This document shows, one piece after another, positions 1 through 9,795 of a stretch of 64,000 bases of DNA (the first letter of the stretch is position 1; the number at the start of each line of letters is the position of its first letter). Both the position numbers and the translations under genes were made by a program. The stretch is from Triatoma infestans (lineage: Eukaryota; Arthropoda; Insecta; Hemiptera; Reduviidae). Below the pieces are notes generated by a model, which was not told the origin of the DNA, searched no databases, and saw only the letters and a program-made list of their open reading frames with translations. The DNA is taken from positions 1 through 64,000 of the forward strand of contig JAAEAF010009136.1 of assembly GCA_011037195.1 (NCBI GenBank). The letters run 5' to 3'.

Positions 1-30
1 GACCTCTTATACTTAATAATAATAAAAGTA

Positions 31-165
31 TTGAATATGTGGGTGGGTCTGCAATGCTGGATAACATCTGGTCTTTTATCTGTCGTAGCATGCATATTGA
101 TTTTGTTACTGACCGGTTTCGGATTTTCATCCATTGTCAGAGCAAATTCATTTAATAGGGCACGG
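31..165 (-). repeat. Family B repeat, copy B1 (hammerhead-like motif, decayed core)
   Basis: Reverse-complement copy of the repeat at 1,060-1,316. It contains a hammerhead-like motif on the minus strand at 106-145: helix I is TTGCT/AGTAA (five pairs counting one G-U), helix II is GGAT/ATCC with a GAAA loop, followed by GAAA and CCGGTC. The core reads CTGACAA, so the G8-equivalent is A and cleavage is not expected. The repeat is cut off or degraded beyond about 165. Confidence 0.7.
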
Positions 166-1059
166 TACAAAAAATACTTTACCAAAAAAAAAAAAAATAC
201 CTTAACAAATGCCACCACATCTCTCTCAATATATTCTTTATGTAATTAAAACATAAATTAACTTCATTTAAAAATAAACATGTTAAATAAAAACGAATAC
301 ATTTGATTTCCTCTATTATTTATTTAAATATCATCTCCAATTGGCAGTTTGCTGCAAACCTTGTTACATATTAATTTACATACATATATTCTTGTATTAA
401 CCCTGCTTGTATTTCACATTTATTTATTACTTGTACAAGCTTTTGACTGTCCATAAACTTTGCATTGCCTTTCTTCAAACTTTATCTATTCTTATTATAC
501 TCCTGAAATAGCTTATCGCCTCCCTTAACAAAAATGACTTGATAAATCACTAAGCATACTTAACAACACTATTAAAATTTAGAAATATTGCAAACTTCAG
601 TTTCCGAAGTAATTGTTAAGCAAAAATAATGCAGACTTCTTTAAAATGTATCCTTCGCTTTCTTCCCTTAATTAAACTACCAAAACGTTGCGTAATTAAT
701 ATTCATCTTCAGTCTCTCAATTGATGATAAATTAATTTTTTTTTTTATTCCAATTTTAGCTAAAAATGACTTAATAAGACTAAGTGGTAATTTTGTTTAC
801 TTCAAATAGATTCTAATCAAATTATGATTAGGATGATAAATGGGTCAATTCAATTTGTTCCTGGAAACGGACTTAGCATAATTAAGTTAAAGATTTCTCT
901 AACTTTTCATTGTTGAAGGAAAAGAAATATCAATAAATTTATATGTGATGTTAAATCTAACGTCTTAGATTTTTTAGAGAATAGAAAACACATAAATATA
1001 CAAATCAATAGTTTTAGATTCCAGCATTTCGTTACCAGTGGGCCTCATTCTCAAGAATT
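166..1059. other. AT-rich stretch without recognised feature
   Basis: No coding signature, tRNA-like box or long inverted repeat was recognised. It ends at the (CA)n run that belongs to the next family B copy. Confidence 0.5.
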
Positions 1060-1316
1060 AATCACGCACACACACACACACACACACACAGTAACATAAC
1101 CTTATTACCTTCCCAATTAATTATATTCAACCAACAAGTGTGAGTGCAACAGAAACATTACATTCAAGTGAACTCCCTACACGAACTTGGTGAATTTACT
1201 CTGACGATGGATGAAAATCCGAAATCGGTCAGGAAGGAAATAAATATGCATGCTACGATGGATAAAATACCAGATGTTATCCAGCATTGCGGATTCATCC
1301 ACATATTCAACAATTA
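1060..1316 (+). repeat. Family B repeat, copy B2 (best-preserved B hammerhead core)
   Basis: This is the best reference copy of family B. In order it shows a (CA)n run (about 1,069-1,090), a leader also present at about 41,580-41,700, the hammerhead-like motif at 1,196-1,235, and a 3' part ending near 1,313. Partial copies lie at 31-165, 38,453-38,690, 41,441-41,780, 43,188-43,492 and 46,078-46,222. There is no coding potential. It is probably a non-autonomous element; a related autonomous partner was not seen in the window. Confidence 0.75.
1196..1235 (+). ncRNA. Hammerhead-ribozyme-like motif in B2
   Basis: Core CTGACGA is at 1,201-1,207, an extra T at 1,208, helix II GGAT (1,209-1,212) pairs with ATCC (1,217-1,220) around a GAAA tetraloop, GAAA is at 1,221-1,224, and TCGGTC (1,225-1,230) gives an A-U/U-G/C-G helix III and a GUC cleavage triplet. 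Helix I TTACT/AGGAA has four pairs and one A-G mismatch. All classical core positions are present. The extra U after A9 and the loop-less helix III are departures, so activity is uncertain. Confidence 0.55.
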
Positions 1317-1379
1317 AGTAAGTGTTCACAAAAAAGATACAAATTTTTGATGTTCTCTAAATAGTAAAACATATTTTTT

Positions 1380-1620
1380 GGATTGGTTGTATGGTGTGTG
1401 TGTGTTATTTATGCATACATTTGAATGTGAGTGTGTTTATGTATGTGTGTGTTATGTTGTATGAATGTGATCAAAAAAACGAGAAATCGCAGAAAGATGG
1501 AATTTGATTTTATGTTTAGATATCGCCACCGGAACAGACACGATAATTGCTGTCAAAATCAGTTGCCACAAAAACCGTATGCATCTTGGCTCAATAGTTT
1601 TTTTTTCTGTGAAGTCAGGT
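1380..1620 (+). repeat. Family D dispersed repeat, partial copy
   Basis: A TG-rich run is followed by a segment with aaacgagaaatcgcagaaag and gccaccgg, matching the central part of the family D repeats at 15,060-15,580 and 57,985-58,445. No coding potential. Confidence 0.55.
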
Positions 1621-1929
1621 TTTATATTGCCAATAATATACAAATATATAATAAATAAATATATATTCATATATATTTATCGTTTTATTGATATCATCCT
1701 AAAACTTTGTCAATTAGTCGTCTAATAGTTGCAATAAAAAAAATTTATATTTCATAGCAGCAGTATCTGGGCGTGGCGTAATAAATAGAAATCCGTGTTC
1801 AAGTGTAAATGTACAAACCTTTACTGTATTTATCACTAAATATATTATCACAGAATTATGAAGCATAATAAAATATCGTTAAAATAATAGTAGGTCTTAC
1901 ATTAATTTCCATTGGCTACATAATTTTGT

Positions 1930-2450
1930 AGAAGAATTTATTCTCCATACTACTTGAACTTTGAAGGGCTAAGGTGTGCTGGCCATGACAATCCTGAGAA
2001 CTTAATACTTTATTCTGGACGCAACATACACCATGCTGAGGGCAGAGTATGGTTGTTAGTGTCGTTAGATACGCCCAGCCAACCTTGCCAGCACATCCTC
2101 ACCTATATCTCTTCTGTACCGCCACTTCATCGCCTGGTTCCCATACCTCGCGCCTCCCTAACTTCTGTTTATAATTTCAAATATGGCCAGACCAAAAGGT
2201 AAAGCTACAATATGCCGCCAGTTTCACCAGCAGATAGCACTACTAGTAGTAATAGCACCAGGCACTATTCTATGTACGGTTAGTTCTCCCAATCTCCTAT
2301 AATATTCTAAGAGAAGGAGGAATCTTCAAGTCTTCTCTTTGTCATACATAAGTAAATAAGGTTGGTCTTCCTTTACAACTTGAATCACTTTCTCTCCTAC
2401 TACTGTAGCACAGAAACACGTCGAAATATTCCATTCCAAGCTTCAACTAG
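1930..2450. other. GC-richer unassigned patch
   Basis: Base composition is visibly less AT-rich than the surroundings, which often marks transposon remnants here. I recognise no protein motif in either orientation. A G-rich tract (about 2,476-2,493) follows. Confidence 0.35.
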
Positions 2451-2980
2451 TTTATAATAGTGACGGATGAAATTGGTGGGGGGTGGGGGGGGGAATCAAG
2501 GCCAACCTGTCGAAACTTTGAAGATCTAACCATCTCAGCTTGCCAACTGTGTGTACTAAGTTACCCAACTTGGAAAACCCTTCAGTTTCTATATACAGTT
2601 TTAGGCATACGAATACAGTTTCAGATTAAACATCTTGGTAGAATCTCAAGTAACATCTTATACATTGTTTCATTGTCAAAATTTTCATTCAGATAATAAT
2701 ATTATTTTAAAAATTATGATAAGAAACATACACAAGATTTTCTCTTTTTATATTCTGAACTCGCAGCTGACTATCGCTTAACTGTCAGTTCTTTAAAACC
2801 GATGTGTGTGGCAATAAATTTTACTGACCATAATATGAAATACATTTTCTCTGAAAATTCTTTTAAAGACAATTTATTTTTGGTATATAAACTCAATTAA
2901 AGATAATCATTGAAGCTGTTTCTGAGAAAATCGCAAAAAAGTGAAAAAAGAGAAAAGAAGTCGATAAACCCGAACATCTA

Positions 2981-3234
2981 TTTTTTTTTTTTGTTATAGG
3001 GGATTATTGCAGTACGACCTGAAAGATCTATTGTGGCTCCTCGGAGCCTTCTCAGTGCACTGCCGGCCTCCGAGAATGTTCTCTAGCTATAGACAGCACT
3101 GCCCATCACCGGACAGTGAGCTGTAGAGGCTCCTAAGAAGAGTTATCTAAGGGCAGCAAGCTGGATTCGAACCCGGGACTTTCGCGTTGCTAGTCCAGCG
3201 CGCTACCACTAAGCTAATCCATTCCTTTTCCCTT
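2981..3234 (-). mobile_element. SINE family 1, near full-length copy (variant 3' body)
   Basis: On the minus strand the copy starts near 3,234 with a tRNA-like head: box A-like TTAGCTTAGTGGTAGCGCG and box B-like GGGTTCGAATCC, spaced as in a tRNA. The body has the family's GGACAGTG/CACTGTCC hairpin segments, and the tail is the T run at 2,981-2,993 (A tail on the minus strand). The 3' body matches copy 22,160-22,376 rather than the copies at 40-47 kb. Confidence 0.85.
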
Positions 3235-3522
3235 GGCTTGCGCCAATTAACTAGGCACGAAGACCCTAGTTTGCATACTGTAAAGGGTAGAGTGTATGCA
3301 GTTTAAGTGTATTGTGTACTGTTCTGACGAAGTGCATGGAGTACTGAGCTGTGGTAATCCGTGGGTTCGCTACCCCCAAGTAACTGCATACAACAGATAC
3401 CCCTTGCGGGCGGACTTCTAGTTAATCGATTTTCTTCAACAATTGTTAACAACAAATTTAATATCCTTAATATTATAAAATATCAGAGACATTTTCCGTG
3501 GTAGCCTGCTTCATTTTGTGGT

Positions 3523-3560
3523 CATCGACCGGTTTCGGGCGTTCGCCCATCTTCAGGATG
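3523..3560 (-). ncRNA. Hammerhead-ribozyme-like motif, left arm of A1
   Basis: Read on the minus strand: helix I CATC (3,557-3,560) pairs perfectly with GATG (3,523-3,526); core CTGAAGA (3,550-3,556); extra T (3,549); helix II GGGC (3,545-3,548) pairs perfectly with GCCC (3,537-3,540) around loop GAAC; GAAA (3,533-3,536); CCGG (3,529-3,532); then TC, giving a GUC cleavage triplet. This is the most intact motif in the window. Helix III A-CC/GG-U has no loop, so cleavage in cis is doubtful; ACCGGT is self-complementary and could pair between two units. Confidence 0.62.
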
Positions 3561-3662
3561 CGTTTTTTAGACAGTGTGACAACACAGACTCGCACAGGTA
3601 CTTAGTTTTCACACTCAAGTTTGCTCTGTACAAGTCTGTGTTGTGGCACTGTCTGAAAAACA

Positions 3663-3700
3663 CATCCTGAAGATGGGCGAACACCCGAAACCGGTCGATG
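3663..3700 (+). ncRNA. Hammerhead-ribozyme-like motif, right arm of A1
   Basis: CATC (3,663-3,666) pairs with GATG (3,697-3,700). Core CTGAAGA (3,667-3,673), extra T (3,674), helix II GGGC/ACCC with loop GAAC (3,675-3,686; the fourth pair is lost to C-A), GAAA (3,687-3,690), CCGG and TC (3,691-3,696). It is almost the exact reverse complement of the left-arm motif, so transcripts of either strand carry one sense motif. Confidence 0.58.
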
Positions 3701-3844
3701 ACCACAAAATGAAGCAGAGGCTACCACGGAAAATGTCTCTGATGCTTTCCAGCTCTGCGGAACCAACCACCACAACAAATTATATAATATGTGTAAAAAA
3801 GTTAGGTGATAAGAAAAATGACATTTTATAGGAATGTCTAAAGT

Positions 3845-5035
3845 CAGCGCAGCCTCAATGACCCCTTTAAATACATTTCTTTGGAAAAATAATTCAAAAA
3901 TGGTAATTAAAAATGTATATTTTTTACCATAATTGAAAGAAAATTTTTGAGAAAATCTTGAAAACTAAAAAAAAAAAGCAATAAAGTTGCTTTTCTTTTT
4001 AGTGCACTTTCATTTTTTGACGATTTTGAGCGGAACATTATGTCGGATCAGACCTGGCTAGTGAGTACCTAAATGAAATATCTAATGGGCGTTGCGATTT
4101 TATTTTTTTTGTATCTCTCCTGTTTTCAAACCACCTTTTTATACTTGAGATCCCTCAGAACGTGTACTTTCGACGAAAACGCAATTTAGAAGTTTGGAAA
4201 ATTGTAGTAAAACTTCTTCTTTAACCATTAAGAGAAAGTAAAAACTTCTGACAGTAACTTCCGTAACAAAACTTGTACAACTTCAAATCTTAAACCTTAC
4301 ATTCCTCATAATGAAACACAATTAAAAGAGTTAATATAGATGAGAGAGGTTGAATCGCGCTTATTAGTGAAAATCTTGTGAACTCAGTGATTTTCATTCA
4401 GCTGTCATAAAGTTGCGAAGAACCATTAACAAGCCCGACAAAGTTTAGCAAAACAACAGCTGATCCAGGCGAGAATACACAGCCGGAATCAGATATTATT
4501 TGCCTCAAGCTTTTCAGTTTGCTGATCTCACCACTTCTGTCAATATACATTATTTAGAACTAGTGAGAGAATCTCATCTGATAGTGATCTATAGAAAAAG
4601 TTTATTGCAAGATTCGCAGACATGCAATGTAATTACTGATAAACTAAAGGGACCCATTTCTTTGATAAAATAAAAAACAAATTAAAAGAAATAAAACAGT
4701 GTTACACTATATTTTTATTATCCTCCAATTTTGTTAATTGCAGTTATAAATCTATTCTATTTTCACTTGTACATTTAATTCCGAAAAATATGTCTTTGTT
4801 AAACAAATGAGAATTATAAATAATAATTTTTTTTATTATTAATTAATATATTATTGTTATTCAAATTGAGAAAACTCAAAGTTTTTTCATGAAAAAATTA
4901 ATCGCTTTATCTTCTGGTGCACCACATTATATGCTCTATTTAGAGACCGGGGTTGATCTTTTATTCTTATATACTCTGAGACTGCATTTTAATTATATCT
5001 TAAAGGTGATGAAGTGTCCTGATCATAGATACATA
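3845..5035. other. AT-rich stretch, possible decayed family D sequence
   Basis: About 3,930-4,040 has family D-like phrases (a gagaaaatcttgaaaac-type run and a T-rich stretch), but similarity is too weak for a firm call. Nothing else was recognised. Confidence 0.3.
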
Positions 5036-5039
5036 TATC

Positions 5040-5400
5040 AAGATGGTTGCTTGTGAAATGAAATTGGTGTGGATGTTGTTGTATGATTGTAGTAGCACGA
5101 GCGGTTTGTAAAAGGGCTTGTAAGTATGTTTGAGATAGAAGTATTAGTAATAAAAATGAAAGCACCACTGTTTTTGAAATAAATGTATTCTCTAAGTGAA
5201 TTTAAATAGTTTTATAATATCACGCCGATTATGTATAAATCAATTATTTATCTCTTATGTTTTAACTTATAACTGGCACAGTCCTGATGCGTTCTGCTTG
5301 GTGTCTACAACAAACCTGTCCTGGAAAGAATGTCTTCTCTTTGTTCCGTCAGTTCCTCCCCTGTCAGAAGAAGGGGGTAGTATAATGCCATCAAGGTTGA
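5040..5400 (+). repeat. Family C dispersed repeat, copy C1
   Basis: Shares ordered blocks with 14,350-14,620 (plus) and 33,575-34,350 (minus): a gcggttt/gggcttgtaag block, a caccactgtttttgaaataaa block, a taagtgaatttaaat block, and a block near ttttaacttataactggcac. No coding motif or clear ends. It could be an LTR or a non-autonomous element. Confidence 0.6.
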
Positions 5401-5771
5401 TGAACTGTCCCAGTAACTGTACTTTTTTTACCTGGGTTACCCTTTTTGCGAACGAGCTTGTATTTTCTCATAATTTTGAAAATAAAATAGTTATACTTTC
5501 TTGCATCCATCACACTTGCTTCTGACAGATTTTAATTTTTCTATCGATAATATTTCCTTGTGGCTTTCTTTTTTCTTCCGATCTTATAAGGGAAGGGAAA
5601 TTAGGGAAGGTTTTGGAGCGCGCTCAGTCTACCACCAGTTTTTTTTTTTTTATAAATCTCTGAACAGAAATTTTGATTTGTTTAATTTAGAATGCCACAA
5701 ACAAAAATACGAGCGAGTTAACTCTGTCATAATTACGATGGCTGTTTAAAATTCGAGGTGAGTTCTCGCAT

Positions 5772-6038
5772 TTGAATCTTATTCCTTTCATAGAGAACCT
5801 GTTTCCTGGTCAATGTGTAACTAACTCTCGGGCTAAAGAAGACACGGTTTATTTCATGGTGGAGTGCATTGTTTTATCCGAATTTAGAGTTTTATATCTC
5901 GGTAGACCCGTTTTAACAACCGCCCAATTGATTGATATGTTAAATTTTCCTAACCGCAAATTTATTCAACACGCTCGCACTTCGTGGAAGTATTGCCAAT
6001 ATCTAACTGAACAATTTAATATTTACTTTTATTTGTAA
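5772..6038 (+). pseudogene. Non-LTR retrotransposon ORF2 C-terminal remnant
   Basis: An 88-codon reading frame has the layout of a LINE ORF2 C-terminus: a zinc-knuckle-like segment (EDTVYFMVEC, where functional families usually have H before the last C) followed by a hydrophobic and basic tail (FPNRKFIQHARTSWKYC). The upstream RT domain is absent and the first cysteine pair is not preserved, so this is a 5'-truncated, decayed fragment. The clade cannot be assigned. The initiating Met has no meaning here. Confidence 0.5.
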
Positions 6039-6129
6039 ATATTTACTTACTTATTCTGTACATAGATATTATTATCTATTAATATATTCACTGATTCCAA
6101 TATATAAGTCATTATGAATTTTTTTTTTC

Positions 6130-7378
6130 TCTGTATTCTTTTGTACAATTAAATCTTTTTGTTTTCACTTCGAACTGCAGACGGATTTTTCCATGTACAG
6201 TGCTTCTCTGTTTCGTTATTTTATAAATAATTTGAGAATAAATTAGTATTGTTATTGTTATTATTATTTTATTATTCATTACTTTAAACAATATTGTTTT
6301 AAGAAATTAATGTCATTTATCTATGTGTTGCATTTCTTACTGGACCAGTGACGCTAAAAAAAATCTACAGTTATTTTGTTGACCTTTCTAAATTTATGTT
6401 CAACATATTATCAAAGATTTTTTCCGTGAAAACTTGGTGCTTACACTATTTAAGTGGTTTATTTATTAATAATTGTGCCGCTCTAATTTGTTAGCTTGTC
6501 ACAAGTGATACTTTATAGAGAAATCTGTATAACACATTTGATTTTGTATTGAATTAGCTATTTGATTGGATAAAACTTACGCACATAACATTTGCTTTTT
6601 CGTAGTTACCACAGACATTTTCTGTGACATATTAGATGTCTCCGTTTGTTTATTTGTATAAAAGAATAATAATAATAATAATTGTGAAAAAAATAGAAAT
6701 TTTTTTTTTTTACTAATTTTAAATAATTTTTTTGATTTGACGTCTTTTTAAAAATATACATAAAACATTATTGTATAAATATTGCTATCGTGTTAATTTT
6801 CGAAGTTGGTTTAATTCACCTGAAAAACTACATTGATATTCCATTGTAATCAGTTGGCCTCTTAGGATGGGGTTCAGACAGAGAGGCAAGGAATAAAGCA
6901 CTCACTTCACTTTAATAGTATTAACAGAAACTAAGACTTTTTACTATTAATTATCTACAACCACAACTATATCAGCGAGTTAGCTTTACTTTCCTTAGCA
7001 ACCATAAACAATAAACCTTCTTATTATTTCCTACAGACATTACTCAACCTCACTCATTCAACGCAAGCATACCACATCCACATGAACATACACTCGCTTA
7101 CAAATCTAATTTACTTAATTACTATTATATATAAATTACATATAAACAATTATAATATTATTCTGTACAATAATATCAATAGCCTGCTGGCCGGGGGAAA
7201 GAGAGAGTTAATTACCAATTCCCAACAAGTACCTCACCTCGGTATTTGTACATAGAGACAGCTACAACATCGCTCTCAGTGGCAGCCAAGCTTTTACTGA
7301 CTATCTCTCTCCCCTCCCACGACCCACCTGAGTGAACTCCATCCCCACTTTGTCATTACAATACCTTATTACACAATT
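6130..7378. other. AT-rich stretch without recognised gene
   Basis: Nothing coding was recognised. About 6,845-7,340 is less AT-rich and could be a decayed element, but no termini or protein motif could be identified. Confidence 0.35.
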
Positions 7379-7390
7379 TTGATATTTCAT
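7379..7390. repeat. Left TSD of family A copy A2
   Basis: ttgatatttcat, repeated exactly at 7,575-7,586 on the other side of the element. Confidence 0.75.
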
Positions 7391-7574
7391 CAGAGATATT
7401 TTCCGTGATAGCCTGCTTCTTTTTGTGGTCATGGAACGGTTTCGGGCGTTCGTCCATCATCAGGATGTTTTTTGTCAAACAGATTGATAACATAGACAGA
7501 GCACAGAGCAAATTTAGTTGATACACAAATTTAATTCATGCTTTCCAGCTCTGCTGAACCAACCACAATAACTG
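7391..7574 (-). mobile_element. Family A retroelement, copy A2 with 12-bp TSD
   Basis: A 184-bp element between perfect 12-bp repeats (7,379-7,390 and 7,575-7,586). It begins at the same base as A1 and ends with the same tail block (7,539-7,568). Only one hammerhead-like arm is present, on the minus strand at 7,430-7,467: CATC, then canonical CTGATGA (7,457-7,463), helix II GGAC/GCCC with one mismatch, loop GAAC, and GAAA. The cleavage triplet has decayed (CCGTTC instead of CCGGTC) and the 1.1 position is C, so it is probably inactive. Confidence 0.72.
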
Positions 7575-7586
7575 TTGATATTTCAT
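7575..7586. repeat. Right TSD of family A copy A2
   Basis: Second copy of ttgatatttcat. Confidence 0.75.
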
Positions 7587-7589
7587 TCT

Positions 7590-9655
7590 GGCATCAGTAA
7601 GGGATCGAACTAGGAGATTAGTGTAAAAATCTGCCATTCCCAATTATGATTATTCAGTTAAAAAAAAAAAAAAGAAATGATTCGAAATTTTCCGGGTAAA
7701 GTTTATATAGGCCTATCACTTTTATAAAAACCTTTTCTTCTTTTTATCACCATTGAAATCATTGATTTTAATGGTGTTCTGTAGTGTTTGAATCTATTTT
7801 AATATAATGTAAGGTAAAAATATTGAGAGGTTTTTAAAGTATGATAAAGTTTCAACGAAAATGTGTCATTAGAATTGTGAGAATAAATGGTAAAAGACTT
7901 TTTAACTACTGGATTACTTTTGCTTTCACAGATTACTGAGTTTTTCGGGAATTTCTCAAAAGCGACAATGATTTTCTAAGAAAATTTGAGCGCTTGCTCT
8001 CATTTAAACTTGATCACGTTTTTATCTGAAACATTTTTCAAGAAAATTTATTTTATGAAAGGCGGGGGAACTGAGAGAGACCGTGTTTTAAGGCGCCATT
8101 GCAATTTTTATATTCGGGATTTCTGGAGGCATTACATATAATAATATTCAATTAGCAATTACAACCTAGAAAACTGAACACTGTAAAATAGATTACTTGT
8201 AATCCAAGAGCAACTACCTTCTTGGAAAAATTCCATCTTTGAGGTCAGAAAATGACAACTATAATAAATTATAATGATTGCACTAAGAGAGAGTGTTGAG
8301 GGGTATTTTATTTAAAAATATGCAAATTTGTTGAATATGCACTAGAATAATTCAGTACTATTTGAATATAGAATTATAATATTAATTGAACTTTGCAGAG
8401 TTTTCATTTGCTGAAATTTATATCGTTAATTTATAATTTATTGAAGAATAGCATTGTTATAATATTACTATTTTATTTGTTTAAAGAACTAAAATATTTA
8501 AATGTTCTATTTTTAAAAAACCTAGACCTTGAAAATCAACCCAAAAATAGTTTATACCAATCTTAGCACTATTGTATGTGTTTCAATTTGACCTTGTACA
8601 TTAACACCGATGGAATACACGTCGAATATGTAAAAAAAATTTATATCTCTACAGGGATGGAATACTGAAATAGGGTTTGTAGGAAAAAATTTGTTCTGAC
8701 TTGTCAGCATGAATTGGACTGTAGATTGGAAGGTCTGTGGCAGCTTGCGGTCATATCCCTAAATATATTAGTCTCTTGTGTTTGATTTTTACCTTTTTTT
8801 ATCTTCAAAGTATTTTTTTTTTTTTTTTTAAGTCTGTATCTCGAAATAATTTATTTCATTACTTTTGGGATATTTTTAATTGTTTATTTTGTTATTAAAC
8901 GTATAGTATTATATGGAAACGAATGCTTTATAAAGAGATCGCTACTTGTGCAAGGAAGCCTTATTGATTCAGTTCACAATTAAGCAGAGAAACTATAGTC
9001 TAAATTATATTTTTATACAAGATTCTATGATCCTGATCTTAGAATTAGCATCACCTACAATTAAATTCTTAAAGTTCTTCGTCATAGATATTAAGATAGT
9101 TCACACAAATGTCTGTTTTTATTTAAAATTTTAATATTTGATTTGTTTATAATTTTATTTAAAAAAAAAAAAATCAATTTTATTAATATAAAAATCTTCT
9201 TAAAGTGAAAGTTCTTTTTTCCTAACGAATCCAAAATGGTCTGTTATTAACTGTTTTTTGAAAAAATTAATTCTAGAAATAGATACATAATATAACATTT
9301 ATTAATTTACATAAAATATTCCCTACTGTTAGAGAAATGATCAGATGTGACGTTGCATTAATAATAAATAGTAAACAAACATTTGATTACTCCCCCACTG
9401 CTAAAATAAACTACCTTCCCTACAAACCAATATGAGTAGGAGGAAAATCAGTATGTTGTCGAGCGGCAGAGCTTGCTCGAAAATTATATCACTTATTATT
9501 TTATTAATTAATTTCTTGCCTTCTGAAATCTTTATGTTTGGCATTCAATCAACATCTAAGAGTGTAACATTATTATTGTGTCGCAATCTCAAATGCTAAT
9601 TAATTGACATAGTTTTATTAATGAAAAACGTTCTTATTTCTTGGAACTGTTATTA
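7590..9655. other. Long AT-rich stretch without recognised feature
   Basis: Homopolymer A/T runs only. No coding motif, tRNA-like box or long inverted repeat was recognised on either strand. Confidence 0.5.
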
Positions 9656-9660
9656 TTATT

Positions 9661-9795
9661 CAACCCTCTATATACGAGGGTTGAACCATCTCTGTTGAAT
9701 TCAACCCTCGATATACCCTCGTATATCTCAAACCCTCATAATTCTATATATCTCAAACCCTAAAAACTCTATATAACTCAAACCCTAAAAACCCA
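9661..9795 (+). repeat. Short hairpin plus small tandem array
   Basis: caaccctc at 9,661-9,668 faces gagggttg at 9,676-9,683, a perfect 8-bp hairpin, and the same caaccctc motif recurs near 9,701. From about 9,721 there are three imperfect units of about 24 bp built on tatatctcaaaccctaaaaa. Origin unknown. Confidence 0.6.

Larger units (their letters stand above)
3484..3778 (-). mobile_element. Family A retroelement, copy A1 (foldback with two hammerhead-like motifs)
   Basis: A 295-bp element flanked by 12-bp direct repeats matching 11/12: attataaaatat (3,472-3,483) and attatataatat (3,779-3,790). Internally it is a foldback with arms of about 115 bp (3,484-3,597 and 3,628-3,743) around a spacer of about 30 bp. 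Each arm carries a hammerhead-like motif, on opposite strands. About 35 bp beyond the right arm (from 3,744) is shared with 7,539-7,574 and 58,927-58,960. There is no open reading frame of note. TSD length and inverted organisation resemble Penelope-like element terminal repeats or retrozyme-type elements; which of these applies is inference. Confidence 0.75.

Noticed and set aside
2476..2493. G-quadruplex
   Set aside because: Single G-rich tract without four well-separated G runs; probably low complexity.
3150..3234. tRNA gene on the minus strand
   Set aside because: It is the head of a repeated SINE; the 3' half of a tRNA cloverleaf is not completed.
3643..3831. 62-residue plus-strand reading frame
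   Set aside because: It lies over the A1 foldback arm and hammerhead-like motif; conserved base pairing, not codons, explains the sequence.
9721..9795. Telomeric repeat based on aaaccctaaaa
   Set aside because: Only three imperfect 24-bp units with no regular short telomere repeat; arthropod telomeres are typically TTAGG-type.
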